A DNA stretch of 64,000 bases from Papilionanthe hookeriana x Papilionanthe teres (taxonomy: Eukaryota; Streptophyta; Magnoliopsida; Asparagales; Orchidaceae), in contig CM040421.1 of NCBI GenBank assembly GCA_022702705.1, positions 74,084,121 to 74,148,120 of the forward strand, written 5' to 3'. Below are positions 35,165 through 47,625 of the stretch, one piece after another. A model generated the notes under the pieces. It did not search any database, was not told where the DNA came from, and saw nothing but the letters and a program-made list of their open reading frames with translations. Made by a program: the position numbers and the translations under genes. How positions within the stretch are numbered: the first letter of the stretch is position 1; every line of letters starts with the position of its first letter.

Positions 35165-37789
35165 CACCACCCTCTCGGCCAAACAGGGTGATGAACCAGA
35201 CCTAAAGAAAACTCTGCCAAAATTACTCCAGGACCTTCTCCTCACCTAGAGCAATTGATCCCCACTGCTCTCCTGCCCTAAACCCCATTGATTGAGCTCA
35301 ATTTTGGAGCTCAATTCTCAGCCCAGAACCAGGACATTTCTAAAACCTCCACCAAATCCAAATTAAACTCACCCACACCTGCACAGGACCAAGAGAAGGA
35401 GTTCCCCAGTGAAGTCCCCTCTCCAGACCACCCATTTGCTCCAGCCTCTAAGCTTTGAAATCGGCTGTGGACACTTTCATACCTAGACAATTTCCCAGAG
35501 CCAGAGACATCATCTGGAGCTTCCTTGGGTGCAATCGAAGGTGACACAACTCTCTGATTGAAGCAACACTTCTCAGAGCAAAGGTATGGATCATTCCTTC
35601 CTCCTGAGCTTCTAGTGATTCTCCATTTTGTTTTACTTAATTTCATAGCATGTAAATCGTATGGATGTGTTCGTCTCTTCAAGACGAATCCATAGAGCAT
35701 AAGAACACGAAAATCCGTTAAGAAATGAGAGAGTTCTTAGGGTTTTAGTGTGGACGGTCATGGGTGCACACCAGTCGTAGATGATGACCAGGCACCGTCC
35801 GATCGAGCGTGTATCGAGTGGACGGTCCAGATTGCGCCGGACCAGAAAATGTTACATGAACTGCGGGCCCCTAGAGCACTGAGTCAGATGGCCTCGTCGA
35901 ATGGGAGCGCGACGCATGGGCTTTCGGAGCTGCCGAGGATGAGTCAGCGCCGCATGGATAAGAAGAAAAATATGGATTTTTTGATTTATTTAAATACCCC
36001 GAACTTAGAAAATCCATATCTTTGTGTATAAAAATCATAAAAATAAACTAAAAATACCCTCTTGCTCAGTGAACAGAGGAGAATAATGTGGAAAAGAAAT
36101 CAATTTATTTTGATGAGTATTTTATTTTTAATTAATTATTTACTTATTTAAGTATTTTGATTCTCCATTTGCAAAGGCAATTCACCATGGCATGAGACCA
36201 TAGGGCTTTTGAAGCCTCTGATCTTGGAAACATTCCCTAAATTTTTCAAGGTCAGAGGTCATCTATATGGAAAGTTATGTATTTTTCAATTTTATATCAC
36301 TATTTTTGGTATTTTAATTCCAATAATTAGCATATTGTTCAATAAATTCTAGGAAAATTCGGGGAAGTCCAGAGAACCCTAGGATAATTATATTTTGAGT
36401 TAACTCATTAAGAATAACCCTAATTGACCTAATTACTCAAAACATAATTTTAATTAATTAGGGTTAACCATACATTAAAATAACTTGAAATTAATTCTCC
36501 ATTGATCTTTAGGATACAGAGAACCTTTTATAAAAATTTGAAGTCAACTGGAAATGTTTGCCCCACTAAATGAACTAATTAAGCCACATGATTAAAATTA
36601 AACTTTAAAAATCCATAACTCCAAAAATACATTTCAAAATTTCACCAAATTGATTTTATGGGCTCTCTGATATCAGAGGAGTCTATAAAAATTAAAATTG
36701 GAATTTTCTAAAATTTTTCATTTTTAATGATTTTTTTGATATTTTAATAATTAAAAAATAATAAAAATCATAAAAATATTAGAAATCATAAGAATGTCAC
36801 ATTTTGACTCCTAATCACTTAGGAACAAACCAAATACTTTTCCCAAGTCTAAAAGTAAAGATATTGAATTTTAAATGCTTAAAACGATTTTTAATATTAA
36901 AAAATGTATTTTTCTAACCTTTTCACTAAATTAATTCCAATAAATCAAGAAAAATCAGAAAATTGTAAAATTTGTTTCCTTGAACTCCTTGAGATCAAAG
37001 AGATTCAAGAAAAATATAAAATCCATTTTTCAACTTTAATTTTATTTTATAATTAATTAATACTCCAAAAATCAAAATAATTATAATAAATAAAATATAA
37101 TTTAAAAATCACCAAAATGGGTCCAAGTGGTCCTTTGGTCATTAGGAACATCACATAATTTTCTTAAGAGTAGAAACCTTTCCTTGGTCATGTTGTTGAA
37201 TTTCCATTGAAAACCCTTATTTCTCACTAAAAATAATCATATAAATAAATTAAATTCAGAAAAATCACATTTTCTCCTCTAATGCTTTAATTGTCATATG
37301 AATGAAGTGACATAAAAACTTTCTCCTCTAATGCCCCATTTGAACTCAATTTAGTGAGTTATGAAATAAATAAGCCTAAAAGGGCATAAAGGTAATTAAA
37401 GAATATAAACCCCTTTATTAAAATTTTAGGTTTAATTAAAATGGAGGGTAAAATATTTGATTTTATCTTTCTTGGATGATTGAAACTTTTGGAAATTAAA
37501 AGGGTAGGAAACCATTAATCACTCTTAATAAACCAAAAAATGAAACTTTAATTATTTAAAAAATTTAATTTTTTTAGAAGATTAATGAAAATTTGAATTA
37601 TTAAAAAAATGGGGATATAATTTGAGAAGATATTAATTCTTTAATAAAAAATCCCTAAATAAATCACTTCAATAATATTTAACTCTTAATTAAGATTAAA
37701 ATGATAATCCAAACTATGTATATTAAAAAAAATAAAAATAAATAAATAAATAACCCTTAAATTAAAGAAAAGTTCAAAATATTAAATAA

Positions 37790-37955
37790 TTAAATTAAAT
37801 TAAATTAAATTAAATTAAACTAAGTAAAAGTTAAATTAAAATTAAAATTAAATTAAATTAACATTTTAACAATTAAGTTAAGTTAAATTAAAAAATATAT
37901 TTAAATTAAATTAAATTAAATTAAATTAAATCAAATTTAAATTAAATTAAGTTAA
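37790..37955. repeat. (AAATT)n tract of the T2 5' LTR
   Basis: Imperfect AAATT repeats with interruptions. The paired tract in the 3' LTR is at 57485-57660. Confidence 0.85.
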
Positions 37956-39785
37956 CATCATTTAATAATAAAAGTAAAACGAATTTAAAATATTAAGATC
38001 ACCTAAAGTATAAGGATTTAAACCAAAATATAATTTGAACACTATTCCAAACTTAAAATTATTAATTAAAGCCTTATAATTAAACTATATCACTTTAAAC
38101 CATTAACTCAAACTTCAAATTAAGAATGATTAAAATTCTCAACAAACCAACTTGCCCCTAATGGCTTTAATTATTATAACTCTTAAATAGAGTATTAAGT
38201 AAGATGTCACTTCATTCATCAGGTAATCAAATGCCTAAGTTCACTATGCAAGAGACAAAGCTTAACTAAACTCTTGGATGATTAATTCACCTATGCAATT
38301 AAATTTACTTGGATTCAAAATAATCTCGGAAATATTGAAAAGATGTTTATGACTCGTCCTAAGCACTTTCTCAATATGACGGGATGTTTTAGAAGAACAA
38401 TTGGATTTAATTGTTCTTTGATGAAGAAAATCATCCTTAAACAAAATACAAGAACCTAGACGTCATAGGAGATGACTAGTTATAGGACTAGGACTTTGGT
38501 AGACAACCAAAACCTGTCCCTTAGCTTTACCTAGGTATTTGTTAAAATATTAAAATGCCTTAACATATGTTTTAAGTGGAGCTTGGGATGACGGGAAGGC
38601 CCTTCACATACGCTTTTATTTTATTAAAATTTACTTTATTGCAATTTACTTACACGCACTGCACTTTACTTTTTCTTGCATGTTAAACAAGACTGTTGCA
38701 TGAAAACCAAAACCTTTAGGATAGTCCCTGAACTGAAACCAAAACTAAATTAAAAGTTATCACAAGATAAAATTCACCGCCGCAACATTCCAAAATATAA
38801 AACAACTCAAAATTTAATCACAAACAGAACAACAAAACTATAAATGCAACTAAATTAAAACGTCTCATTGAATGATTGGGAATACCTCGGATGATGTAAC
38901 CCACGTGTTGCTAACGGGATTTCCTGCGGTCTAAATGAAAGTGTGGAACTCATTCAGTTGAGTTTAGCAAATTCATCTGGACTAAGTGAATTCGATGAAA
39001 ATAACGGTGCCGGGATGACAGATTCTTAATCGGTTCTATTTAACCAACTTTAAGATTTTTTTTAATTAAAATATTAAAAATATTTTGACTTTAAGATTTC
39101 TAAACCAAAAACACTTCTCTCATCTCCTGATTTTCATCTTCTAAAACTAAACCTCTGCATCAACAAGGAGCTCGGAGCATGGTGGGCAGCACGGCCATCA
39201 TCATCAGCAAAACTCGGTTCTATTTCAACGAAACCTTTCTTAGAATTAAATAACCAAGCCATAGGACTTTGAGGTAGTTTTCCTAGTGCAACATAAATCC
39301 TCAACTCTTCGTTAGGCATTTGCATGATCATGTCATGTAAATTAAGCCCTAACCGGTCTTAGGACTCCGAGTTAGTCGTTCGGTACGACATAAACCCTCA
39401 CATCTTTGAGGCTATTTGTGTGATTATATCATATAAATATAAGTCCTAATTAATTAAAATTAGCAGGATTGAAACATTAAACATACTCTTAAATTGAAGC
39501 CAAACAATAGGATAGTTTGGGAAATTGCCAAGATTCTTCTTGGATCCTCAGCTTCTCCTACTTTTCTTCCTTTTGACTCTTAAAATAAACTATTCCGAAT
39601 TTGAGCTAATCCCTATTGAAATTCCAAAAATCCAATCCTTTAAAAACCTTAAAATTTGAAATTCTTGAGAGCAAAATCACTGATCATCATCGAGAGTTTT
39701 CTTAAAATGATTCCCGTCATTTAAGATGTAATTAACTATAGGGGCTTGCCCTTATAAGGAACTTTGAGAACCCATGTAATATATA

Positions 39786-39815
39786 CCCTTTTTAATTCAT
39801 TTATATTAAACAGGG
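39786..39815 (+). other. Stem-loop near the 3' end of the T2 5' LTR
   Basis: Arms CCCTTTTTAAT and ATTAAACAGGG around an 8-nt loop: the same structure as at 4299-4328 with one unpaired position. The TATA-like phrase before it has also drifted (AATATATACC). Confidence 0.55.
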
Positions 39816-40153
39816 GAATTTGTCGGCTTATAAAATTGGTTCGCAGACCAAAAGGATGTCACAAATCTTCTAGTTTATTTAATCGAGCCTCATCATCAAG
39901 CAGTGTGTCTATTTTTCGGGATAGATACACGGTTTGTGGTGTGGTGCTCGTTTATATAAACTATTCGGGATGTGAGATTGGTTTAATTTCAAGTCTTAAA
40001 ATTTTCAAACCCAAAATTATTTTTCAAAATCAAATACTACTTTCTAAATTATATATATATATTCAAATTTAAAATTTAAAATTCGCCAACAACTTCTGTA
40101 GGCGACCACTTTTTAAAATTAAACTTACAACCTAAAAATATGCTGACAGCTTC

Positions 40154-40171
40154 TGGCGACTCTGCTGGGGA
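40154..40171 (+). other. Primer binding site of T2
   Basis: TGGCGACTCTGCTGGGGA, five bases after the LTR end. Sites of this form are characteristic of Tat/Ogre-type elements. I recall tRNA-Arg as the primer for Ogre, but the tRNA match was not checked. Confidence 0.88.
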
Positions 40172-40692
40172 ATAGTTCCTCTCTCCATCTTAATTAGATG
40201 GTTTTGCTTTCATAAATCGATAGTGAGTCCATATCCCTAGTGGACCAAAACTATCATTCTTCCGTTGGCATACTACGTTCATTTCTATCTTGAATGGGTA
40301 TAGTCAACTTCTCTCGGATTTAGGAGCCACTGTTTAGACACCCCTAAACAGAGAGGTTCCGAAATCCTTTTACCTCTTTTTCTGAGGTGGGGTGGACCCC
40401 CAATAGGTGCTAGCTTAGGAGCGGTCCTTAGTTTTGAGAAGTTTTACGAGACTTTCTCTTCCTTCCCAATTCTGAACCGGATCCCTTCCTTTTTCTATAA
40501 ACCTCCGTCCTTTAATCTTTTCGTTCTTAACAAACAAATCTTCTAATAAACAACCCTTTAAAAAAACTCTTTTAAATCATAAATACACTAAGAAAAACGA
40601 AAATGTGTTCGGACTCTTTCTTTTTCGTCCTAAGTTTTGCGATAAAAGGAAGCATAATTTGGGACTGATGTTCGAAATCTACCCTGCAGAAA
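40172..40692 (+). other. Untranslated leader of T2
   Basis: No coding potential. It is likely to hold packaging signals. It ends with CTGAT (40665-40669), 16 nt, GCAG (40686-40689), then the gag ATG. The same arrangement precedes the 3' ORF. Confidence 0.55.
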
Positions 40693-43242
40693 ATGACTGC
40701 GCCGAAGTTAATTTTCTCCTTCACCAATGGAATGGACTTCGCCGTTTATAAGGATGAGCTGCCTGACAATGGGATCATCTGTTTTGGACAAGGATTAGAC
40801 AACACATATATCAAGTTCGCTGACGCCACTCTCTTCGCACTAATGGACAAAGTGCCAGAAACTGAAGAGCCCGTAATTGAGTTCAACTTGAAGTCGGCTC
40901 AAGAATTCCCTCCCCTGCAAAGGGTTCCAGCCGAAAGAAGTACTGCTATTCGTAGGAGGACTGTTGTCTCTACCCCCACCCGTCTAGTCATCTCTGCACC
41001 TACTCCGGCTTCTACCAAACTGAAGGGGAAGGAAATCCAAGTCTGTGGTGAGCCTATCATCGTGGAGGGTACAGATATTGCTACAATACCATCTATTTTC
41101 GAGATTGGGTCCAGTTCAAGAGTTGCACCCCTAACTCGGACTCAAAGGAGAAATAGAAGCAGAAAGATCGCTAGGATTGAGAAAGCCAAAGCTGCTGAAG
41201 TTGCTTTTCTAGAAGAAATTCCTGAGGAAAGAGAAGAACTGCCTGAGTATGTACCTCTGTTGGAAGGGAGTAGGTTTCACCCCCTCTCTGCTGCATCGGA
41301 TGAAGAAGACGTCCGAAGGATTGCCGCTACACTACCCCGACCTGCATACTATAGTAACTGCAAAAGAAAAAGGGTTAAGACTACGCCATTTGCTCGGCTA
41401 CAAGCCGTGATAGAAAAATTGGCAAAGAAAGAAAGATGCCCCGTATCAGAAATCCTAAGAAGAATGGGACGAGTGCCAGCTAGATCCCGCCTCGGACCAC
41501 GAGTAGAGCCTGTCACTGCCATAGAGAAACCAAGGAAGAAAATGAGAGCTAGTTCACCTGTTGTTGTATCGGGCCATCATATTAAGGAGGACACCACCTA
41601 CCAGCATATAGCCAGCAGACCTTCCGGTCCTAGGCCTTCTGCTGCAAGAAGGATGGAGTGGCGACCTATTATTACTGAGCCGAGACCAATACAACGTCCT
41701 GAGAAGAAAAGCCTCGTCAAAAAGCCTGAATCAGAAGGAAGTGCTACTGCAATAAAAGAAACTCCCGAAAAAGAAGTTCAACAGCCATCGCACGACAACC
41801 GCGAGACCGTCTGGAAGAGACCCCTCGAGGATGCTATAGGAAAGCTAAGGACGGATATCCACCGGTTGGCAAAAGAAAGAGGAGAAAAGTTGGAAAAGGA
41901 AGTTGATTCATCGGAATTCATGGATGAGGAGTGTGCCGAGATCAACATGGTTGAAACACGAGCATCCTCAGCCTCGCAGGGTGCTCCAGTAACTGCGGAA
42001 AGAGATGAACCGGAAGTGATGAGAGCACAACTTCGGGAAAGAGATGACACAATTTCCCATATGGCAAGGAGGATGGAAGAGATGGCTGTTGCTTTAGCCA
42101 CTCTCCAAAGTCAGGTGCAACCTCAGAAAGAAACACCCCCAGAGATCATCCATATTGCAGATGGAGGAAAAGAGATCGCATCTGTCAATGGAGACGAGCA
42201 ACCAAGGAAGGATTCTACACAGAGTATGATTCCCAAAAAGGACATTAAAAACATGGTAGAACAGCAGATGCGAGAAGCCCTAGCACAATCTAAGAGTGGA
42301 GCATCTATTCAGATGGGTAGACCTTACCCCGAAGAGTTCGATGCAGTCCAATACCCGAAAGGCTTCGTACCACCTCTGTTTAAGTTGATGGAACGGGAAA
42401 CCCCCGGCAGCATGTCGCACATTTTCGTGCTAGTTGCTGCAATGCCGGTGGGAGTGACGCTTTACTCTTTCGTCAGTTCGTTAGCAGTTTGTCAGGGATT
42501 GCCTTCGATTGGTACACAGAATTGCCAAATGGTTCAGTTAAAACCTTTGCAGGATTAGAAAACCTTTTCGTCAAGCGGTTTGCCGGGGCTCGGTACCACA
42601 TCACTATCGGTGATCTGGTGGTGGAACACCAGAAAACCGAACGAGACTTTAGTGGATTACATACTTCGATGGAGAAATTTAAGCATGAAGTGTGAACCAC
42701 AACTTCAGGAACAACATGCAGTTGGCATCTTGCTTAAGAGTATCCATGGCCCGATAGCACTTCTCCTTAAAGGATTTACAATCAAGACTTTCGAGAAGCT
42801 GCTTAGCAAGGCTGGGAGCTTGTAAGAGGAAGCAAAGCAGCTAAGTTTCCTGGACAAGAATGATAAGCAGAAGCCCTTGAAAACAATCGAAAAGAAATCC
42901 GGAATCATCGCGGCAGTCGATAAGGGCAAGCAGCCAGTGCAGATACAGCCAGAGCGGCCATAGCCTAGCTATCAACCACCGCAACATACTTACCAACAAC
43001 CTCATCAGAGTTATCAACATCCTCGACAAAGCTATCTGTCGCATCAGCATTATGAGCAACCGCCTCGTCCACAACGTACCCTGAAGCAGTAGCGAAAATG
43101 TTCCGCAGTTTAATGAAGACACCAGATTTTCAGCTACCAGAGCCCAAGAGGCCAGAGGAAGTCAATAAGAAAGATCATCCAAACTATTACCCTTACCACC
43201 GAATGCTCGGGCACAAGATAGAGGATTACATCACTTTCTAAA
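40693..43242 (+). pseudogene. T2 gag (capsid/nucleocapsid) relic
   Basis: ATG 40693 opens 621 codons. The N-terminal domain has PKLIFSFTNGMDFAVYKDEL, and a basic stretch follows (LTRTQRRNRSRKIARIEKAK, about residues 150-170). A predicted coiled coil (RDDTISHMARRMEEMAVALA) lies near residue 450, and the capsid-core start GRPYPEEFDAVQYPKGFVPP near residue 542. Near 42398 the frame shifts. The core continues in 42489-42695 (FDWYTELPNGS, ENLFVKRFAG) and then in 42580-42825. After it comes a Gln/Pro/Tyr-rich stretch (42960-43090), then the zinc-knuckle relic YYPYHRMLGHKIEDY at about 43185-43230. There two expected Cys are Tyr (TGC to TAC). Gag forms particles and binds element RNA. It is inactive. 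Confidence 0.88.
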
Positions 43243-43295
43243 TTTGGCTTGACGACAATCTCCGGAAAGGGAACATAACGATCCCGAAATAATAC

Positions 43296-44698
43296 ATGAA
43301 GGAACCTCAAAAGGGAGGTTTTGTCAATGTTATTTCAACGGATCCTATTGTTCCGATAGACCCTTACACGACCCATGATGGATGGAGTACCGTCTGGACA
43401 AAGTCTTTAAAGAAAATCTTAGACCATATCCAAACTGCTTCGGTACGCGCTTCAACTCAGAGTTTGAAACCTGCCGAGCCGGAACTATCGCTTGCGATCG
43501 AAGAACCACCCCAGAAGGAAGAGAAGATCGTAGAAAAGAAGAAAACCGAGGCTATAAAGAGTAGACTAGGGGCTGCTTATCCTAGGATGGTTGTTTCTGA
43601 TTCGGGGGAGAAATCCGTCGAACCTCTGACTCTGTATGATTATTTGCTCGCTCCGGCGAGATCTTATAATGATAAGAGTTTTGGCGTTGGTAACGTTTTG
43701 GCTGTTTCTAACGATTACGTAACTAACGAAAACCAACCTAATCCGGATCTCAATTCCGATATAAATAACGATTCTCAAATCATACTAAACCTCAATGACC
43801 ACGACGAAGAAGAAGACGTTCACAAGGATGGCTACGAGAGCTCAATAAGCAACGAGTCTATTTGTGAATTTCAAGGAGCTCTGATTGCAATAAAATTAGA
43901 GTCATCAGATTTCGAAGCAACGCCAGAAGAGCCAGTCGTTCCGATTCAAGGGGAGACACCGTCAGATTCAACACCAGATTCAGAAGAAACAACTGAAGTC
44001 AATTTAAGAAGTGGAAAATTTCTACCTCCGAGAGTGGGTCCAAAGGATAAAGGAAAGCAGGTGGCTGCTCAGGAAGAGCCAACCCCAGCAGAGGAATTTC
44101 TCATTCGGGAAGAAACTGAGGAACATGGTAATAAAGTAGACTACAACGTGCTAGCCCATCTTAGGAAGCTACGGCCAAACTAAGCATATACGATGCTCTG
44201 ATCCTATCAAAGGAGATGAGGGAAGCTCTGATCAAGGCTCCACTTGATCGAGAGATTTGTTTAGCTCAAATGGCTGGTATTTCCTTCGATGAGGTTTGCT
44301 CGTTAAAAGAACAACGAGGTGTTACCTTCACAGACAATGATTTACTACTCCGAACAGCTGATTATAATCGACCGTTGTACATTTCAGTCACTATTAGAAA
44401 GTTTACGCTCTCCAGGGTGTTGGTTGATCTGGGAGCATCAATTAACATAATGAGCCTTCAAACATTAACGTATTTGGAAATTGATGCTTGAGAACTTGAA
44501 GCAAACAAGATGTTATTAAGAGGGTTCAATCAGAAAGGAGAACGAACACTCGGATCGATAACACTGTTAATGAAGACCGGTGATTTGGCAAAGACAACCG
44601 CAAAATTCCACATAATTGATTCTAAAACATCGTTCAACGCTCTACTGGGTCGACCATGGATCCATGAGAACCAGATGGTACCGTTGTCTCTGCACTAG
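43296..44698 (+). pseudogene. T2 gag-pol linker and aspartic protease
   Basis: 43296-44183 (295 aa) is an acidic linker of low similarity to anything I know, ending in NLRSGKFLPP and VDYNVLAHLRKL, phrases typical of Tat polyproteins just before protease. A one-base shift near 44175 separates it from AKLSIYDALILSKEMREAL. The protease core VDLGASINIMS lies at about 44424-44456, and LLGRPWIH at about 44641-44664. The lineage's protease releases capsid, RT and integrase from the polyprotein. Stops at about 44489 and 44696 interrupt it. Confidence 0.88.
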
Positions 44699-44743
44699 TG
44701 CATAAAGTATTACGAAGGAGGAGAACAGTGTATCAAAGGTGAC

Positions 44744-46653
44744 TTGCAACCGTTCTCCGTGCATGAAATTGGAATTCATGAAGATGCAGCCTACTACGCG
44801 CCTCCGAAGAAAACAATCTTTTCCAGAAATGTCATACCAAATGAAGCAAAAGAAGTGCAAAACGATAAAGAGCCGGAAATTCTAGTCCAACAGTTACTCA
44901 CCACTCCCTTACGGCGAGATGGTGAAGGTTGCTCCAGAACTCGCACCCGAGGTCGAGGCCGGGGACGAGGTCGTGGAAGAGACGTTAGAACAGTTGGAAA
45001 GAAGAAACCAGTCATAGGCATTGATTGGGAAAACAGTTTCAAAGAAGAAGAAATCAAGAAAGAAGCAGCAACAGTAAATCAAAAGAAATCCCAGTTCAAG
45101 ATCTCTCTCAAAGATGAAAAGAATAAAAAATACAAATCAATGTGCGAGAAGATTAACCATTATGTACATACTATAAACCTGACCCCGATCCATTCTAATA
45201 AGATCAAGGGTATGGTGGTCAAGGAAGTACGTGGTGGTACTAAACCGATCAAAATCTACCGTGGTGCTTCTTCTTCCAATACTGAAAAAGATGTACAATT
45301 TGAAGATGTTACTTCTTCTGAATTAATGGAACTACCTTATGAGTGGTACTCTCCCTGTGTTCAAAATTTAATTCAACGTGGTGTCTTACCTCTACAATGG
45401 ACAAAAGGTCAATCACAACATTTTGAAAAATTATGGAATAATGTTAGTCGGCCTCCCAATTCAAAACATGGTCTTGGATTCGGCATAGTAGGATCAGTTG
45501 ACGATACGGGATTTTGCTTGGTTGTCACTTGCAAGCCTAATGAAGACTGCTTGGAAGCTTCAGAAGATCTCGAAGATTTACCAATCAGAGATGCTCTGCC
45601 AGAATTCGAAGAAGAAATTAAATCTACAATAGACGAGTTAATGGAAGTTAACTTAGGTACTAGCGAAGAGCCTAGGCCGACCTTTGTTAGCTCCTTACTC
45701 AATAAAGAAGACTCCGAAAGCATAATCAAGCTACTAATGGAATTCAAGGGCTGTTTTGCTTGGAGTTATGATGAAATGCCAGGATTAGCTCCAGAAGTCG
45801 CAGTTCACAAATTAGGAGTGGATCCCACTGCCGTTCCAGTTAGACAAGCTCCGAGCAGAATGCGTCTAGAGATTGAACAACAAGTTATAGCAGAAGTTAA
45901 GAAGCTAATAGACGCTAAATTTGTCCGCGAAGAGCAATACCCGACTTGGTTAGCCAATGTATTACCAGTTAGAAAAAAGAATGGTCAGATCAGAATCTGC
46001 GTGGACTTCAGAGATTTAAACAAAGCATGTCCAAAAGACGAATTCCAGCTACCAATTGCAGAATTGATGATCGACATCGCTTCAACCCATGAAATCTTTT
46101 CTTTCATGGATGGATCATCAGGATACAACCAGATAAAGATGGCACCGGAAGATGGAAAGCTTACAGCCTTCAGAACGCTAATCAGGAATACTGCTACACA
46201 GTGATGTCGTTTGGATTAAAGAACGCAGGAGCAACCTATCAAAGAGCAATGACGAGGATTTTCAATGATCTCATTCACAACCAAGTCGAGTGCTACGTAG
46301 ATGATGAGGTCATCAAGAGCAAACTAAAAGAATATCACTTGTATGATTTGAGAATTGTTTTCGAGCGATTAAGACAATATAACCTTAATATGAATCCCTT
46401 TAAATACGCCTTCGGCGTCACCTCTGGGAAATTCTTAGGATTTGTTGTTCGACATCGTGGAATTGAAATCGATCCGAAAAAGATTAAAGCTGTCTTAGAA
46501 ATGCCACCTCCTAAAACCTTGGAACAACTACGATCATTTCAAGGAAAATTGGCATATCTTCGACGCTTTATCTCAAGTTTGTCAGGAAGGTGTCAGCCTT
46601 TTTCTGCTTTGGTCAAGAAGGATGCCAAGTTTACTTGGGACTCCAAATGTTAA
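44744..46653 (+). pseudogene. T2 pol: RG-rich segment and reverse transcriptase
   Basis: 44744-46204 (486 aa) has an Arg/Gly run at residues 65-80 (RTRTRGRGRGRGRGRD), an acidic middle, then RT: AVPVRQAPSRMRLEIEQQV, LPVRKKNGQIRICVDFRDLN, and FSFMDGSSGYNQIKMAPED with the first catalytic Asp. A frameshift near 46170 leads into 46201-46653 with MSFGLKNAGATYQRAMTRIF, the palm motif YVDD (about 46291-46302), FGVTSGKFLGFVV and the thumb LEQLRSFQGKLAYLRRFI. The stop at 46651 is TAA where CAA is expected (DSKCQHAFDDI). RT copies element RNA in the particle. The RG-rich run is unusual for pol and could bind RNA. Confidence 0.92.
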
Positions 46654-47150
46654 CATGCCTTCGATGACATCAAACAATACCTAATGACACCTCCTGTCTT
46701 AGCAGCCCCAGTCTCGGGTAGACCGTTGATACTTTATACCGCGGATTTAGACGACTCTTTTGAAACCCTGTTAGCCCAGGTCAATGACGAGGGAAAAGAA
46801 AATGCGCTCTACTACTTGAGCCGTCGTCTAATTCCGACGGAAGTAAAGTATCCTTCGATTGAGAAGCATTGTTTGGCCTTGATCTTCGCCGCTCAAAAGC
46901 TCAGACATTACATGCTTTCTCATAAGGTCAACCTTATTTCGAAGTTCAATCCAGTGCAATATTTGATGACCCGACCGACACTTTCCGTCAGACTTACTAG
47001 GTGATCGATGAAACTATTGCAATTCGATATAACTTTCGTTCCTCTTTGTACCGTAAAGGGACAAGTTCTAGCAGACTTCCTCGTAGCACACCCTTTACCG
47101 GCAGAATCGCCTCTTAATGACGACTTGCCAGACGAGCAGATAATGAGCCT
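46654..47150 (+). pseudogene. T2 RNase H (first, retrotransposon type)
   Basis: 46684-47004 reads PPVLAAPVSGRPLILYTADLDD, ENALYYLSRRLIPTEVKYPS, IEKHCLALIFAAQKLRHYML and FNPVQYLMTRPTLSVRLTR. This is the RNase H that follows RT in Ty3/gypsy elements and removes the RNA strand of hybrids. The usual first catalytic Asp region is altered. The text continues, with frame breaks, to the start of the second RNase H at about 47160. Confidence 0.88.
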
Positions 47151-47159
47151 AGAAGACCC

Positions 47160-47625
47160 CGATGATCAGCGTTAGGAGCTGTACTTCGATGGAGCATCCT
47201 CAGCACAGAAAGATAAAGAATCGCAAACGATAGTGCTCGGTAAGGCAGGAATCAGACTAATCTTTATAACATCAGAGCGGGGAATGTTAAGGTACTCCTA
47301 CCACTTAACATAACCGTGTACAAACAACGAGGCAGAATACGAGGCCCTCATAACCGGATTGGAATTAACCATTCAGATAGGGATAACGGATATCAACATC
47401 TATGGGGATTCTCAGTTGATCATTCAACAAGTCGCAGGACAATACAGAATTCTAAAGCCAAGTCTCGAGCAGTACTTCTAGTATGCCATGAGACTGTTGG
47501 AGCAGATTCCAAATGTAACAATCTATAAGATTCCTAGAAAAGAAAATGCTCTCGTAGATGCGTTAGCCAGCCTTGCAAAGGAATTTGCCTGCTTGCAGGA
47601 TGAGTCAGTTGAAGTGTCAGTTCAA
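47160..47625 (+). pseudogene. T2 second RNase H (aRNH type), hallmark of the Tat clade
   Basis: In one frame with stops: ELYFDGASS (about 47178), CTNNEAEYEALITGLELTIQ (about 47317), INIYGDSQLIIQQVAGQ (about 47395) and the C-terminal KENALVDALASLAKEF (about 47539). These give the four acidic residues D, E, D, D of an active enzyme. A TAG at about 47174 stands where the conserved Trp (TGG) is expected, and another TAG is at 47479-47481. Dual RNase H between RT and integrase is established for Tat/Ogre elements and supports the lineage call. Confidence 0.88.

Larger units (their letters stand above)
32796..40148 (+). repeat. 5' LTR of T2, 7353 bp
   Basis: It begins TGTTGACCTC and ends ATGCTGACA, followed by GCTTC and the PBS. 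It matches the 3' LTR at 52505-58066 up to position 38370. The first 2.5 kb is a C-rich, G-poor sense strand. A TATA-like site is at 35154-35164, the CpG block at 35751-35960, an (AAATT)n tract at 37790-37955, a G-box at 38902-38907 and the stem-loop at 39786-39815. No ORF in it is conserved between copies. Relative to the 3' LTR it carries a short templated insertion near 37320, and relative to copy A a 13-bp-scale deletion near 39021. Confidence 0.95.

Noticed and set aside
47316..47528. 70-residue ORF over the second RNase H
   Set aside because: It is out of frame with the conserved RNase H text and is a shadow of it.
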